Source: Bacillota bacterium
Lineage (GTDB): Bacteria; Bacillota; Clostridia; Oscillospirales; Oscillospiraceae
Assembly: GCA_023386265.1 (NCBI GenBank)
Contig: JAEWKA010000008.1
Location: forward strand, 124,001 to 188,000
Direction: 5' to 3'
Length of the DNA stretch: 64,000 bases
The translations under genes were made by a program, and so were the position numbers. Below the pieces are notes generated by a model. That model was not told where the DNA came from. It saw nothing but the letters and a program-made list of their open reading frames with translations, and did not search any database. Of the stretch, positions 1-8,780 are shown piece after piece (within the stretch, counting starts at the first letter, position 1; each line of letters opens with the position of its first letter).

Positions 1-436
1 GAAGCCGAAGCTCTGCGCTGACTTCCCAGGTAACAAGGATTTCAGAAGCACCGTCACCATTTATATCGGCACATTCGACACGCCCAATTGCAGTTCCGTC
101 ACCAGCAATTGCCGCAGCCAGGGCGTAATTCCCCCCCGTTTTAAGGTAAACGCAAATTTCGGGCTGGAGGTCTTTATTTCGGAGAAACGCGAGGGCTTCA
201 TTTGTCCCGTCGCCATCTAGGTCAACAAGCTGAATGCTCTGACGAAGCGAGCCTGCAGTCGGCGCAGAATATTCGCTTCCGGCTCCAATCTCATCGTTAA
301 TTAGCTCCTGAAGCTGAAGAAATTCCTTGGGCGCCTGCGGAAGGCTGTAAAGCTCGTCAATTCCCGCAAGCGAACAGCCGGATAGTAGAAAAAGCACGGC
401 GGCCATGGCGACAAAAAGTCCCCGTCTCTTTTTCAA
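1..436 (-). CDS. Lipoprotein with FG-GAP/VCBS-like repeats (partial)
   Basis: The 5' part of a gene that continues past the left edge. It starts at TTG (434-436) behind GGAGGT. A lysine/arginine N-terminus is followed by a hydrophobic stretch and the lipobox LLSGC, so the product should be lipidated and exported. Two repeats of the type LVDLDGDGTNEALAF and CADINGDGASEILVT follow; such DxDGDG loops are typical of FG-GAP/VCBS beta-propeller blades and often bind calcium. The visible 145 codons are open. The role is unknown; surface binding is the usual guess for this architecture. Start and lipobox are clear; the total length cannot be judged. Confidence 0.75.
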   Translation of the reverse strand, partial: MKKRRGLFVAMAAVLFLLSGCSLAGIDELYSLPQAPKEFLQLQELINDEIGAGSEYSAPTAGSLRQSIQLVDLDGDGTNEALAFLRNKDLQPEICVYLKTGGNYALAAAIAGDGTAIGRVECADINGDGASEILVTWEVSAELRL

Positions 437-577
437 AGCACCGCACCTCCCTAAAATCGGACAAAAACGCACAATATGTGAATGTATTATAACATGCCGG
501 ACGAAAAAATGGTAGTGTAAAATCACAACGTATTATACTACATCTCAACACAAAACGAAGTTATCGCTTTATAGTTC

Positions 578-1750
578 TTAAGCAATCTTGCTAACCAAAT
601 ATCTGTGTTTTTGAATCAGCTTCTCAATTTCTGCATAAGCTTTGAGTTTCACTTTCAAAGAGCCATCCGTTTCAACGACGATGTATTCTGTATCTTCTAA
701 AACTTTCTTTTTTGTATATTTGCGTAGTATTTTCCCATTATTTACTTCTTCTTGAATTATTCTGTTTTGTTCTTGAAAATATCTTAATGTTTCCTCTGCC
801 TCTGTAATATCGCGGTAAATATCATCATTAGTTTTTGATAGGGCTTTTATTTTTTCAATTAATTCAGTTTCCTGATTATCAAGCGGCTTCACTCTCTCGT
901 CTAACTGTTCTTTTGAGAACGTATCCGATAAGTATAGGTCAAGTAATTTCATTTTTTTCTTTTTCACATCTGAAAGCTGTTCTTCAACGGCTTTTATTTC
1001 GTCTATGCTTTGGGCATCAATGCGACTAGTTAGAGCATTTATTATATCTGTTAATTCTTTAATACCGTCTCTGATTTTTAACCATATTTTTATTGTATAC
1101 CCCCCACTATTTATCACGCTATCAAGAGTTTCTTGAGATACATTTGGATTGTTGCAAAGCATGATTCTGTTTCCATTCTCATCTCTTGACATTTGTCGCT
1201 TTTTTGTACACGCATAGTACCTCGTGAATTTGCCATTATAATTCTTTGTATTGCTTACCATATACTTTGATCCACAGCAACCGCAGATTACTTTTTGAGC
1301 ATAATCAGTAGCTCCATGATTAATCCCTTTTCCAGTCAGGCTATCGCTTTGTAAGATATGCTGTATCTTGTTACATCTTATCTCATTCGCTCTATCAAAT
1401 TTCTCTCGGCTAATAATTGCAGGTATTTTTTCTGTCTCGAATATTATTTGTTCGGATTTGTCTCTGATTTGCGCAGTGTGTTTTGCGAAAACAATGCCGG
1501 TATCATACTTCATTCTCGCCGCTATACCACAATACTTTTCATTTTTTATTATGGAGCGAATTACTCCCTCTGAAAAAGGTTTTCCATGTCGATTAAAAAT
1601 GCCCTTTGAGGTCAATGTACTTGCTATCCTACGAACACCAAATCCGTCTAGGTACAGATCATATCCTCAAGTAATTTTTCTAATAGAGGTCTGCTGGCCT
1701 GCTTATTTAAATAATCTATTTCCGGGTGATAGTTTCTCATAATATTTACT
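578..1750 (-). pseudogene. Serine recombinase, catalytic domain deleted and frameshifted
   Basis: The main open frame (578-1615) encodes a Recombinase domain (KNEKYCG), a recombinase zinc ribbon (CGCCGS ... YYAC) and a long C-terminal coiled coil, as in large serine integrases. The N-terminal resolvase domain with the catalytic serine is missing. Upstream, a short frame beginning at about 1736 behind AGGAG reads a segment (SRPLLEKLLEDM) like the end of a resolvase catalytic core and stops at TAG. The next frame then resumes in DLYLDGFGVRRIASTL, which normally precedes the recombinase domain. This points to an internal deletion plus frameshift. AT-rich codon use unlike the flanking genes marks foreign DNA. 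It should be inactive for strand exchange, though it might still bind DNA. Confidence 0.8.
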
Positions 1751-1766
1751 CCTTTTATTTTTATTT

Positions 1767-1931
1767 CTAAACGGTCTTATCTTGTTGATTAGATAATTGG
1801 GGCCGAGAAAAAAAGGACTTAGAATTAATCATCTGTGAAAACTCCTTTTTCTTTTGCCGTTGTCTGTAGGTTGCCATATACATACGTCTGTGAGCCATTT
1901 TTAACTCAACCGGGATTTTTGCTCTAGCCAC
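1767..1931 (-). CDS. Small basic protein upstream of recombinase remnant
   Basis: A 54-codon ORF starting at GTG behind AGAGGGTGA, ending just before the recombinase remnant on the same strand. The product is very basic (MAHRRMYMATYRQRQKKKE in the middle) with no cysteine or membrane segment. Small basic ORFs often sit next to serine recombinases in integrated elements, where some act in excision or DNA binding. I do not recognise the family, so any such role is inference from position and charge. The good ribosome site is the main reason to call it. Confidence 0.45.
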   Translation of the reverse strand: MARAKIPVELKMAHRRMYMATYRQRQKKKEFSQMINSKSFFSRPQLSNQQDKTV

Positions 1932-2065
1932 TTAATCACCCTCTTAGCTCTATAAGTATATTAATATTACATTACAGTAAAATTCCGAATGTAATTACCC
2001 ACTAAGCACTGTAATTGCTAGCTTTTACGCTTTCCCTACCGTCATTAGACCGTACAATTTTGCCT

Positions 2066-2554
2066 CTATACATGCCGCAAAATAATACTCTGATCTTTAA
2101 TATACGATTGAGCCAATGCAATATCAGCCTGTGTTTTTAGATGTGTTTTACTAAACAAATTTTCCGAATTCCGTTTGCGTAAATTTTTTAGAATTGTTTC
2201 AGCATTACTCGACGCCCCATTTCCTTTTACCATAATGTGAATGTGAGGGGGCGCAGCAATTGGTTTTGGCGAATACGAATATAATTCGCCTGTCTCCCTG
2301 TTAACCGTTGTAATTCTTTGAGTACAAACAGCATGCTTTTTTCCACCTTGATTTTTGGGTTTTTCATATGCCATATTAATTGTAAACACCTTACTGTCCG
2401 TAATTGATAATCCAAGAATAACATGCAGCTCGTTATTCTTCGCTTTTAGTCTTAGGCACAACGAACGTAGACGATTCAATTCTCGGGTTGCTTCATCTTT
2501 TGTCTCAAACTTCCTGCTATCACAAAGCAAATATGCGGTATTAACCTTCTGCAA
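2066..2554 (-). CDS. Possible HUH-type replication/transposition protein
   Basis: A 162-residue protein starting at TTG. The N-terminal third is charged and helical. The centre has a beta-rich segment leading to PPHIHIMVKG, a His-hydrophobic-His motif like the metal-binding HUH motif of rolling-circle Rep proteins and Y1 transposases. A downstream helix carries a tyrosine (AQSYIKDQS) at about the distance where such enzymes place their nucleophile. It lies in the AT-rich island beside recombinase debris. Short in-frame fragments upstream (2560-2720), such as NPKKAVRDIEKAMEIYNK, suggest the gene may be the truncated end of a longer one. The assignment rests on one motif and context; it may be non-functional. 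Confidence 0.35.
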   Translation of the reverse strand: MQKVNTAYLLCDSRKFETKDEATRELNRLRSLCLRLKAKNNELHVILGLSITDSKVFTINMAYEKPKNQGGKKHAVCTQRITTVNRETGELYSYSPKPIAAPPHIHIMVKGNGASSNAETILKNLRKRNSENLFSKTHLKTQADIALAQSYIKDQSIILRHV

Positions 2555-2927
2555 AAAATCACCAGCCTACTTGTTGTATATTTCCATAGCCTTTTCAATG
2601 TCCCTGACAGCCTTTTTTGGGTTTTTAAAATAGCAACTGGGAGTCCTGCATAATAAAACGCTGATAGTTATTGCTCTCAGTGAAAATTAATAATTCGCCA
2701 CTTAACACATCCAACGCCCTCCTTTGTAGTTTAATATTACACTATATTTAGTGATTTTAAAATAGTTATTGTACAACATGTTGGTTTTACCCAAATTTTC
2801 GTAGGCCTACACAAACGTACATTGAATTTTCCTAAAGAAAAATCAATGGGTAACTATACAAAATATACAAAAAAAACAAGCTGCTCAATTAAAATTTTCA
2901 TTTGATTTGAGCAAATCAAAAAATCTA
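2555..2927. other. AT-rich spacer with gene fragments and a palindrome
   Basis: No intact gene here. On the minus strand, 2560-2720 holds short open stretches split by stops that may belong to the 5' end of the neighbouring HUH-like gene. The rest is very AT-rich. At 2901-2920 lies a perfect inverted repeat with 8-base arms (TTTGATTT/AAATCAAA) around GAGC, just upstream of a promoter for the next gene and placed like an operator. Confidence 0.5.
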
Positions 2928-2956
2928 TAGACACTTGTAATATTTTTCTATATTAT
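2928..2956 (+). promoter_or_regulatory. Promoter of the 3005 gene
   Basis: TAGACA (-35) and TATTAT (-10) with 17-base spacing, about 50 bases before the GTG start and just downstream of the palindrome at 2901-2920. Confidence 0.5.
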
Positions 2957-3004
2957 AAATATGGCTACAACTATACTAATTATTGTTATTAGGAGGGCTT
3001 ATTT

Positions 3005-3583
3005 GTGGGCGATTTCAATCAATTTGAAGGGTTAAAAATTAACCCTGATATATTAAAAGGTATGTCTACAATGAATAATTTTAATCCTATTCAAGAACAT
3101 ATGAATCGTATTAACTCCGCAAATGAAGTTATAATGCACAACATTGCTAGAGAACGAGAAGAGAAAGAGGCTGAAGAATTGCGCCGCCATAATGAACTTA
3201 TTGAAGCGTTAAAAGCAGCAGGAGAAAATGGGGCAACTATTGTTTTTGGCGACAATGCAAAGGATATACAAATACAAAACAACTCTGACAATTCATCACA
3301 AAAAATGGTTGTTTCACAGGAATTTAACTATGACAAGGTTTTAGATGTTCTAAAAGAAATCAAGGAGTATTTTGATTATCCACAATTTGCAGCATCTTTC
3401 AAAGGCAGTACCGACAACGTTAAGTCCCTTGTTTTGGAAACCATGAAAGCGGTAGAGGAAAAAGAAGAACCTTCATTTATTCAAAAACACTTGCAGATAT
3501 TAAAAGACTTAGCTATAGGAACGGGCGGTAGCCTAATTGCATCTGGTATACTTTCCCTGTTAGGGTCAATTCCATTATTGTAA
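3005..3583 (+). CDS. Orphan coiled-coil protein with hydrophobic tail
   Basis: 192 residues, GTG start behind an excellent AGGAGGG. Residues about 25-70 form a charged coiled coil (REREEKEAEELRRH). The middle holds a polar turn-rich strand, DIQIQNNSDNSSQ. A second helical region follows, and the last 25 residues are a glycine-rich hydrophobic segment (GTGGSLIASGILSLLGSIP) that could insert in a membrane. I recall the QIQxNSxNSxQ strand plus C-terminal GSLIASG tail from small proteins annotated near abortive-infection (AbiTii-like) genes, but this is recollection, not a search result. It has its own promoter and terminator inside the mobile island, which fits an accessory cargo gene. Function unknown. 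Confidence 0.6.
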   Translation: MGDFNQFEGLKINPDILKGMSTMNNFNPIQEHMNRINSANEVIMHNIAREREEKEAEELRRHNELIEALKAAGENGATIVFGDNAKDIQIQNNSDNSSQKMVVSQEFNYDKVLDVLKEIKEYFDYPQFAASFKGSTDNVKSLVLETMKAVEEKEEPSFIQKHLQILKDLAIGTGGSLIASGILSLLGSIPLL

Positions 3584-3593
3584 ATATTAAAAT

Positions 3594-3631
3594 TGGAGCG
3601 CGACAGCTGTAATAGCTATCACGCTCTTTGT
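3594..3631 (+). terminator. Likely terminator after the orphan gene
   Basis: An imperfect stem, GAGCG ... CGCTC, with inner CAGCT/AGCT pairing, followed by TTTG, directly downstream of the stop codon. Confidence 0.5.
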
Positions 3632-3848
3632 AGTATGCTTTATGAAACCGTGAGATTGTGTCTGTATGACGTTTTTGTTATTCTCCTAACACGAAGTGCC
3701 TCTGTGTACTTAACCCGCCATCTCGCCTAAATCTCGTAGGCTGTATATAAATTATGGCTTAACAAATTGTATTGAAATGTAGTAAAAACGTAATATATTG
3801 TGATACAATGTGATAAGAAATACATCGTTTCGAGATGAGGTGAGCCTT

Positions 3849-4469
3849 ATGCGACTGTACTATGCTGATATCCGCGGCATGGACGAAAACGATGCCCTTT
3901 ATCCTCCTCTGAGCAAGAGCCGTGGTTCCGCCTTCGGAGTCTCCCTGCTTGCAGCGGCATATGAGGATTATGCGGGCGCCCCACTTCCAAAAATAATAAA
4001 GCTTCTGTCCGGAAAACCCCATATGCCGGACAGACCAGAATTTCACTATTCGGTCAGTCACAGCAAGACTCATGTCTTCGTCGCGCTATCGAACAAACCC
4101 GTCGGCGCAGATACGGAAACACATAGAATAATGAAACAAACGGTCATCGAAAAACTCACGACTCCTGCAGAACTCGCGGGGCTAACTTTTTTCGACATCT
4201 GGGTACTCAGAGAGAGCTATTTCAAGCTCACACAACAAGGCGACCTGCGCTCTCTTCGTTTCTACAAAAGAAACGGCAGAATAGTCCCCCCCGAGGAAGG
4301 GATATACTGCCGCCTTTACTCAGACATTGAGGGTAGCTCAACAGCTGTCTGTTCCTATGATGAAAAATTTCCCGACAAGATAACGAAAATCCCAATCGAA
4401 GCCCTCCTTAAAAAAGACGCCCGAAAGTGTCTTGAAAAGGAAAGAAAGACTGATAAACAAGAGGAATAA
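3849..4469 (+). CDS. 4'-phosphopantetheinyl transferase superfamily protein
   Basis: 206 residues; the ATG at 3849 is chosen because GAGGTGAG lies just ahead, while an in-frame ATG at 3810 lacks a site. The Sfp-type signatures are present: GKPHMP, then FHYSVSHSKTHVFVAL, the metal-binding VGADTE, and W-x-x-R-E-S-Y-x-K-L in the second half. Enzymes of this family move the phosphopantetheine arm of CoA onto a serine of carrier proteins. The length suits a small Sfp-like enzyme rather than the trimeric AcpS. No polyketide or peptide synthetase is nearby; the acyl carrier protein at 14.2 kb is one possible partner. Single-gene unit ending in a strong terminator. Confidence 0.8.
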   Translation: MRLYYADIRGMDENDALYPPLSKSRGSAFGVSLLAAAYEDYAGAPLPKIIKLLSGKPHMPDRPEFHYSVSHSKTHVFVALSNKPVGADTETHRIMKQTVIEKLTTPAELAGLTFFDIWVLRESYFKLTQQGDLRSLRFYKRNGRIVPPEEGIYCRLYSDIEGSSTAVCSYDEKFPDKITKIPIEALLKKDARKCLEKERKTDKQEE

Positions 4470-4470
4470 C

Positions 4471-4504
4471 AAAAGACGCTGCCGATTCAACGACAGCGTC
4501 TTTT
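4471..4504. terminator. Bidirectional terminator
   Basis: Perfect 11-base arms (AAAAGACGCTG/CAGCGTCTTTT) with a 12-base loop, between the convergent transferase gene and PFOR gene; T-rich on both strands. Confidence 0.9.
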
Positions 4505-4519
4505 GTTAAAGTCTATTTT

Positions 4520-7500
4520 TTACTGTTCCTTGTTTTCGTTCTCATAGAGAGTCTTCTGACGAACTAGCCTGTCGTACTTCTCCTTGGCCTCCTTTTCGGC
4601 TCTTGGGAAGAGCTCCTCGGCGCGCTCCGGGAAACTGAGCTTCAGCGACGAATAGCGGACCTCGCTATTTATAAAGTCCTGATAGCTTGCAGTCGCAGGC
4701 TTACTGTCAACGCTTAGCGGTTGCTCCTTTCTCGGGTCATAGCGGAACATATTCCAGTATCCCGCCTCGACAGCCTGCTTCTCGGTCGCAATGGACTTGC
4801 CCATGCCGTTTTTGTTTCCGTGGTTTATACAAGGCGAATATGCGATGATCAGGGACGGACCGTCGTAGCTCTCAGCCTCAAGTATGGCGTTGAGCGTCTG
4901 CTGGAAATTGGCGCCCATACTTATCTGTGCAACGTAGATATAACCGTAGGTGATGGCTATCTGCGCCAAGTCCTTCTTTTTAATCGACTTGCCGGCCGCC
5001 GCGAACTGTGCAACAGAGCCCGTCGGCGTCGATTTCGAGGCCTGACCGCCGGTGTTCGAATAAAGCTCGGTGTCGAAAACAAGGACATTGATGTTCTCCC
5101 CCGCGGCAAGAACATGGTCAAGTCCTCCGTAGCCTATATCGTAGGCCCAGCCGTCACCGCCGAACACCCAGAAGCTGGGCTTAACGAACATATCGCGTTC
5201 TTCATAAAGCTTTTTCAGATTGACGCTTCCCTCGTAGGTTTTGCCTGCCATGTGCTTTTGCAGCATTGCTTCAAGTTCCTTGGATGTCATCTTTGAGGAA
5301 GTCGGATCGTCCTTGCCGTCGAGCCAAGCCTGCGCTGCCTGTTTTAGGTCGGCGGTAGTATCAGGGCATTCGGTAACGTTCCTCACTTCCTCGATAACCG
5401 TCGCTCTTCGCTGCTTCACACCGTGCAGCATACCGAAGCCAAATTCCGCGTTATCCTCGAAAAGGGAGTTCGCCCAGGCAGGACCTCGCCCTTCTCTATT
5501 TTTCGTATAGGGGAAGCTGGGCTCCGCCGCTCCCCAGATGGAGGTGCAGCCCGTTGCGTTCGCGATATACATCCGATCGCCGAAGAGCTGAGTTACAAGC
5601 TTCGCGTAAGGCGATTCTCCGCAGCCAGCGCAGGCTCCACAGAACTCGAGAAGCGGAGTCTTGAACTGGCTGCCCTTAATGGTGTTCTCCGCGAAGGGCA
5701 GTTCCTTTTCAGATAGATTCATATACGCGTAGTTGAAAGCCTTCTGATCGTCAAGTCTTTCTCCAAGCGGTTCCATCTCAAGAGCCTTGTCCTTCGCAGG
5801 GCAGACATTCGCACAGCTTCCGCAGCCTGTGCAGTCCAAAACGCTGGGGATGACGGCAAACTTATACTCCTCACAACCCTTGCCTTTCATCGATACAGAC
5901 TTAGTACCCGCGGGAGCGCTTGCAAGCTCCTTGTCGGTGAACACAAAGGGCCGTATAACGGAGTGCGGGCATACGAACGAGCATTGGTTGCACTGTATGC
6001 AGTTTTCCGGTATCCACTTCGGAACTTCAACGGCAATGCTGCGCTTTTCAAAGGCGGAGGTGCCTACAGGCACGGCTCCGTCCGCAATATCCATGAAAGC
6101 GGAGACCGGCAGCTTATCTCCGCGCATAGCGTTAATCGGCACGAGAAGCTTCTCAACGAAATCCTTTGCGTGGTCAAGCCCACCCTCCGGAACAGCTCGT
6201 GGTTCATCGGGAGCGGGAGTGACCCAATCCGCCGGAACTTGAAGCTCACGAACCTGCTCAATACCCGCGTCCACAGCCAGAATGTTCATGTTCACAATCT
6301 TTTCACCCTTGCGGCCATAAGTCGTGCTTATTGCATCCTTCATATAGGTTACCGCGTCTGCCTCGGGCATAATCTTAGCCAGCTTGAAAAACGCAGCCTG
6401 CAAAATCGCATTTGTCTTGTTCCCCAGACCAATTTCACGGGCTATCTTCATTGCGTCTATGGTATAAACGCGAACCTTGTTATCTGCGATATATTTCTTA
6501 GCTTCAGCGGACAGATGTCCTGCAAGACCTTCGGCGTCATATGCGCAGTTGATAAGAAAAGCTCCTCCGGGCTTCACGTCCTGAACAATATCGAAATTGT
6601 CTAGATAGGAGGGGTTATGGCAAGCAACAAAGTTTGCTTTCGAAACATAGTAGGTTGATTTTATGCTGCTCTTACCGAAGCGCAGGTGGCTGATCGTCAC
6701 GCCGCCGGATTTCTTCGAGTCATATTGGAAGTAGGCCTGAACCTTGAGGTCTGTATGGTCGCCGATAATTTTTATACTGTTCTTGTTCGCGCCAACCGTT
6801 CCGTCCGAACCAAGCCCCCAGAATTTGCACGATATCGTGTCCTTGTGCGTTGTATCCGGGTCTTCGGTAATCGGAATTGAGAGATTGGTCACGTCGTCGA
6901 CGATACCGATTGTAAAGCTGTTTATTGGCTGACTTGCCTGGATGTTACGGTATGCGGAAATTATCGAGCCCGGGGTGACGTCCTTCGAAGACAGACCGTA
7001 GCGTCCGCCATAAACAGGTATATCGCGGAACTTCGTGCCGTTAAGAGCCGAAATCACATCAACATAAAGCGGCTCGCCGACTGCTCCAGGCTCCTTTGTG
7101 CGGTCGAGCACACCGATAGTTTTGACTGTGTCTGGAAGAACCTGAACCAAGTGCTGTACCGAGAACGGACGGTACAGACGAACCTTAACAAGTCCGACCT
7201 TTTCTCCTTTTTCGTTCAGGTAGTCGACAACCTCTTCAGCCGCCTCACAGACGCTGCCCATTGCTATGATTACATGCGTCGCGTCCGGAGCTCCGTAATA
7301 GTTAAATAGCTTGTAGTCGGTACCGATGCGCGAATTAACTTCGTTCATGCAAGATTCAACGACAGCCGGCAAATTAAAATATTTTTGATTCGCCGCTTCG
7401 CGTATCTGAAAGAATATATCTCCGTTCTGGTTCGTGCCGCGGAGCACAGGGTCAGCCGGTCTGCTTGCCCTGTCTCGGAAGCTTCTGATTGCATCAAAAG

Positions 7501-8086
7501 GTGCCATTTGGGCAAGCTCTTCGTAATCCCAGACTTCAATCTTCTGCATCTCGTGAGAGGTACGGAAACCATCAAAGAAATGCACGAAGGGAAGGCTCGA
7601 ACGTATCGCCGAGAGGTGCGCGACTGCGCCGAGATCCATCGCCTCCTGAGGACTGTTCGCGCATAGCATCGCAAATCCCGTCTGACGACAGGCATATATA
7701 TCCTGATGGTCACCGAAAATGGATAGCGCGTGCGATGCGATTGTACGCGCAGAAACATGAATAACGGCGGGAAGCATTTCTCCTGCAATTTTGTACATAT
7801 TAGGAATCATAAGCAATAAACCTTGAGATGCCGTATATGTCGTAGTCAGCGCTCCGGCGGTAAGGCTCCCGTGAACAGCACCGGCGGCGCCGGCTTCAGA
7901 CTGCATTTCAACAACATTGACCGGCAGTCCGAAAATATTTTTTAATCCGGCGGCAGCCCATTTATCGGCATATTCCGCCATTGTCGAAGAGGGCGTAATT
8001 GGGTAGATTGCAGCAACTTCGGAAAAAGCGTAGGAAACATACGCGGCGGCATTGTTGCCATCCATTGTTTTCAGTTTTCTTGGCAT
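4520..8086 (-). CDS. nifJ: Pyruvate:ferredoxin (flavodoxin) oxidoreductase
   Basis: 1,188 residues, the usual size of the single-chain homodimeric enzyme. It oxidises pyruvate with CoA to acetyl-CoA and CO2 and reduces ferredoxin in the cytoplasm. Domains in order: alpha domain with YPITPSS (28-34) and EMQSEAGAAGAVHG; a transketolase-like domain; the gamma domain (GSDGTVGANKNS); an inserted ferredoxin domain with two 4Fe-4S motifs, CIQCNQCSFVCP (about 697) and CTGCGSCANVCP (about 752); and the TPP domain with CGACAGCGE holding the proximal cluster (about 815), GDGWAYDIGYGG (about 980) and NTGGQ. All key residues are present. The start is behind AAGGAGATGAG. It stands alone with its own promoter and terminator and is probably highly expressed. 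Confidence 0.97.
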   Translation of the reverse strand: MPRKLKTMDGNNAAAYVSYAFSEVAAIYPITPSSTMAEYADKWAAAGLKNIFGLPVNVVEMQSEAGAAGAVHGSLTAGALTTTYTASQGLLLMIPNMYKIAGEMLPAVIHVSARTIASHALSIFGDHQDIYACRQTGFAMLCANSPQEAMDLGAVAHLSAIRSSLPFVHFFDGFRTSHEMQKIEVWDYEELAQMAPFDAIRSFRDRASRPADPVLRGTNQNGDIFFQIREAANQKYFNLPAVVESCMNEVNSRIGTDYKLFNYYGAPDATHVIIAMGSVCEAAEEVVDYLNEKGEKVGLVKVRLYRPFSVQHLVQVLPDTVKTIGVLDRTKEPGAVGEPLYVDVISALNGTKFRDIPVYGGRYGLSSKDVTPGSIISAYRNIQASQPINSFTIGIVDDVTNLSIPITEDPDTTHKDTISCKFWGLGSDGTVGANKNSIKIIGDHTDLKVQAYFQYDSKKSGGVTISHLRFGKSSIKSTYYVSKANFVACHNPSYLDNFDIVQDVKPGGAFLINCAYDAEGLAGHLSAEAKKYIADNKVRVYTIDAMKIAREIGLGNKTNAILQAAFFKLAKIMPEADAVTYMKDAISTTYGRKGEKIVNMNILAVDAGIEQVRELQVPADWVTPAPDEPRAVPEGGLDHAKDFVEKLLVPINAMRGDKLPVSAFMDIADGAVPVGTSAFEKRSIAVEVPKWIPENCIQCNQCSFVCPHSVIRPFVFTDKELASAPAGTKSVSMKGKGCEEYKFAVIPSVLDCTGCGSCANVCPAKDKALEMEPLGERLDDQKAFNYAYMNLSEKELPFAENTIKGSQFKTPLLEFCGACAGCGESPYAKLVTQLFGDRMYIANATGCTSIWGAAEPSFPYTKNREGRGPAWANSLFEDNAEFGFGMLHGVKQRRATVIEEVRNVTECPDTTADLKQAAQAWLDGKDDPTSSKMTSKELEAMLQKHMAGKTYEGSVNLKKLYEERDMFVKPSFWVFGGDGWAYDIGYGGLDHVLAAGENINVLVFDTELYSNTGGQASKSTPTGSVAQFAAAGKSIKKKDLAQIAITYGYIYVAQISMGANFQQTLNAILEAESYDGPSLIIAYSPCINHGNKNGMGKSIATEKQAVEAGYWNMFRYDPRKEQPLSVDSKPATASYQDFINSEVRYSSLKLSFPERAEELFPRAEKEAKEKYDRLVRQKTLYENENKEQ

Positions 8087-8178
8087 TGTCTCATCTCCTT
8101 GTAAATCTCAAGGGTCCTAAAACCCAAGCAGCAATTAAGTTTAGTATTCTCTGCCGGACGGTATAAATTCACAAAAGT

Positions 8179-8207
8179 TATATATTGCATGCTCTTCATA
8201 CGTTCAA
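8179..8207 (-). promoter_or_regulatory. Promoter of the PFOR gene
   Basis: Reading on the minus strand: TTGAAC, 17-base spacer, TATATA, giving a leader of about 85 bases before the ATG. Confidence 0.6.
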
Positions 8208-8228
8208 ATTTCACGAATAAATTTCCCC

Positions 8229-8257
8229 TTGTGCTTTTCAGCCTTTCGGGTTATAAT
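8229..8257 (+). promoter_or_regulatory. Promoter of the asp23-fakA operon
   Basis: TTGTGC and a consensus TATAAT with exactly 17 bases between; predicted transcription start near 8264, divergent from the PFOR promoter. Confidence 0.75.
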
Positions 8258-8263
8258 TAGTGT

Positions 8264-8362
8264 CTGCTTAACAAACCGATTTTAGGTTTGTTAGCGAGGC
8301 AGAACCCACCGGCTTCCTCCGCACACGCGGGGGCATTCCATTGTTAGAAAGGAGCCGACATC
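8264..8362 (+). promoter_or_regulatory. Structured 5' leader of asp23
   Basis: About 100 bases of leader. A perfect 8-bp hairpin (AACAAACC/GGTTTGTT, 8270-8292) begins within a few bases of the predicted start, followed by a second stem around CCGC-ACAC-GCGG (8319-8330). AAAGGAG precedes the ATG. It does not match a riboswitch class I can recognise; it may be a stability element or an uncharacterised cis-RNA. Confidence 0.45.
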
Positions 8363-8716
8363 ATGGTAAAAATTGAAAATGAGCTTGGTATGATCAGCAT
8401 TACCAGCGATGTATTCATGAACATTGCCGGAGACGCCGCAACAAACTGCTTTGGTGTCAAAGGCATGGGGGCACGCTCCAAAACCGACGGACTTGTTCAT
8501 TTGCTCCGCAGAGAGTCAATGTCTAAGGGTGTCGGTGTCAGCTTCAATGATGACGGCAGCGTTTCTATAAACCTGCACATTGTTGTTGATCACGGTGTCA
8601 ACATTAAGGTTCTTGCGGGAAGCATTATGAATGAGGTCAGCTACAAGGTCTCAAAATCGACAGGAGTACCTGTCAAAAATGTCGACGTTTTTATCGACTC
8701 GATGCAGATAAGCTGA
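8363..8716 (+). CDS. Asp23/Gls24 family envelope-stress protein
   Basis: 117 residues, close to the family norm for the short YloU-type version. The single Asp23 domain has the recognisable IAGDAATNCFGVKGMGA and SVSINLHIVVDHGVNI segments, ending in VKNVDVFIDSMQI. In Firmicutes these proteins are cytoplasmic or membrane-associated and linked to envelope stress; YloU is next to YloV (FakA) in Bacillus, and here too the next gene is the FakA homologue 64 bases downstream. The pair is therefore likely one operon from the promoter at 8229. Start set by AAAGGAG. Confidence 0.9.
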   Translation: MVKIENELGMISITSDVFMNIAGDAATNCFGVKGMGARSKTDGLVHLLRRESMSKGVGVSFNDDGSVSINLHIVVDHGVNIKVLAGSIMNEVSYKVSKSTGVPVKNVDVFIDSMQIS

Positions 8717-8780
8717 AAGCCCCGACTGTCTACTTGCTCGGGCTCAAGCCCTGTCATTTCTTCCCCGGAGGTGTTTAAAT

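Noticed and set aside
5787..6604. Long open frames on the plus strand within the PFOR gene
   Set aside because: They are the antisense of a fully conserved 1,188-residue enzyme; no ribosome site or recognisable protein.
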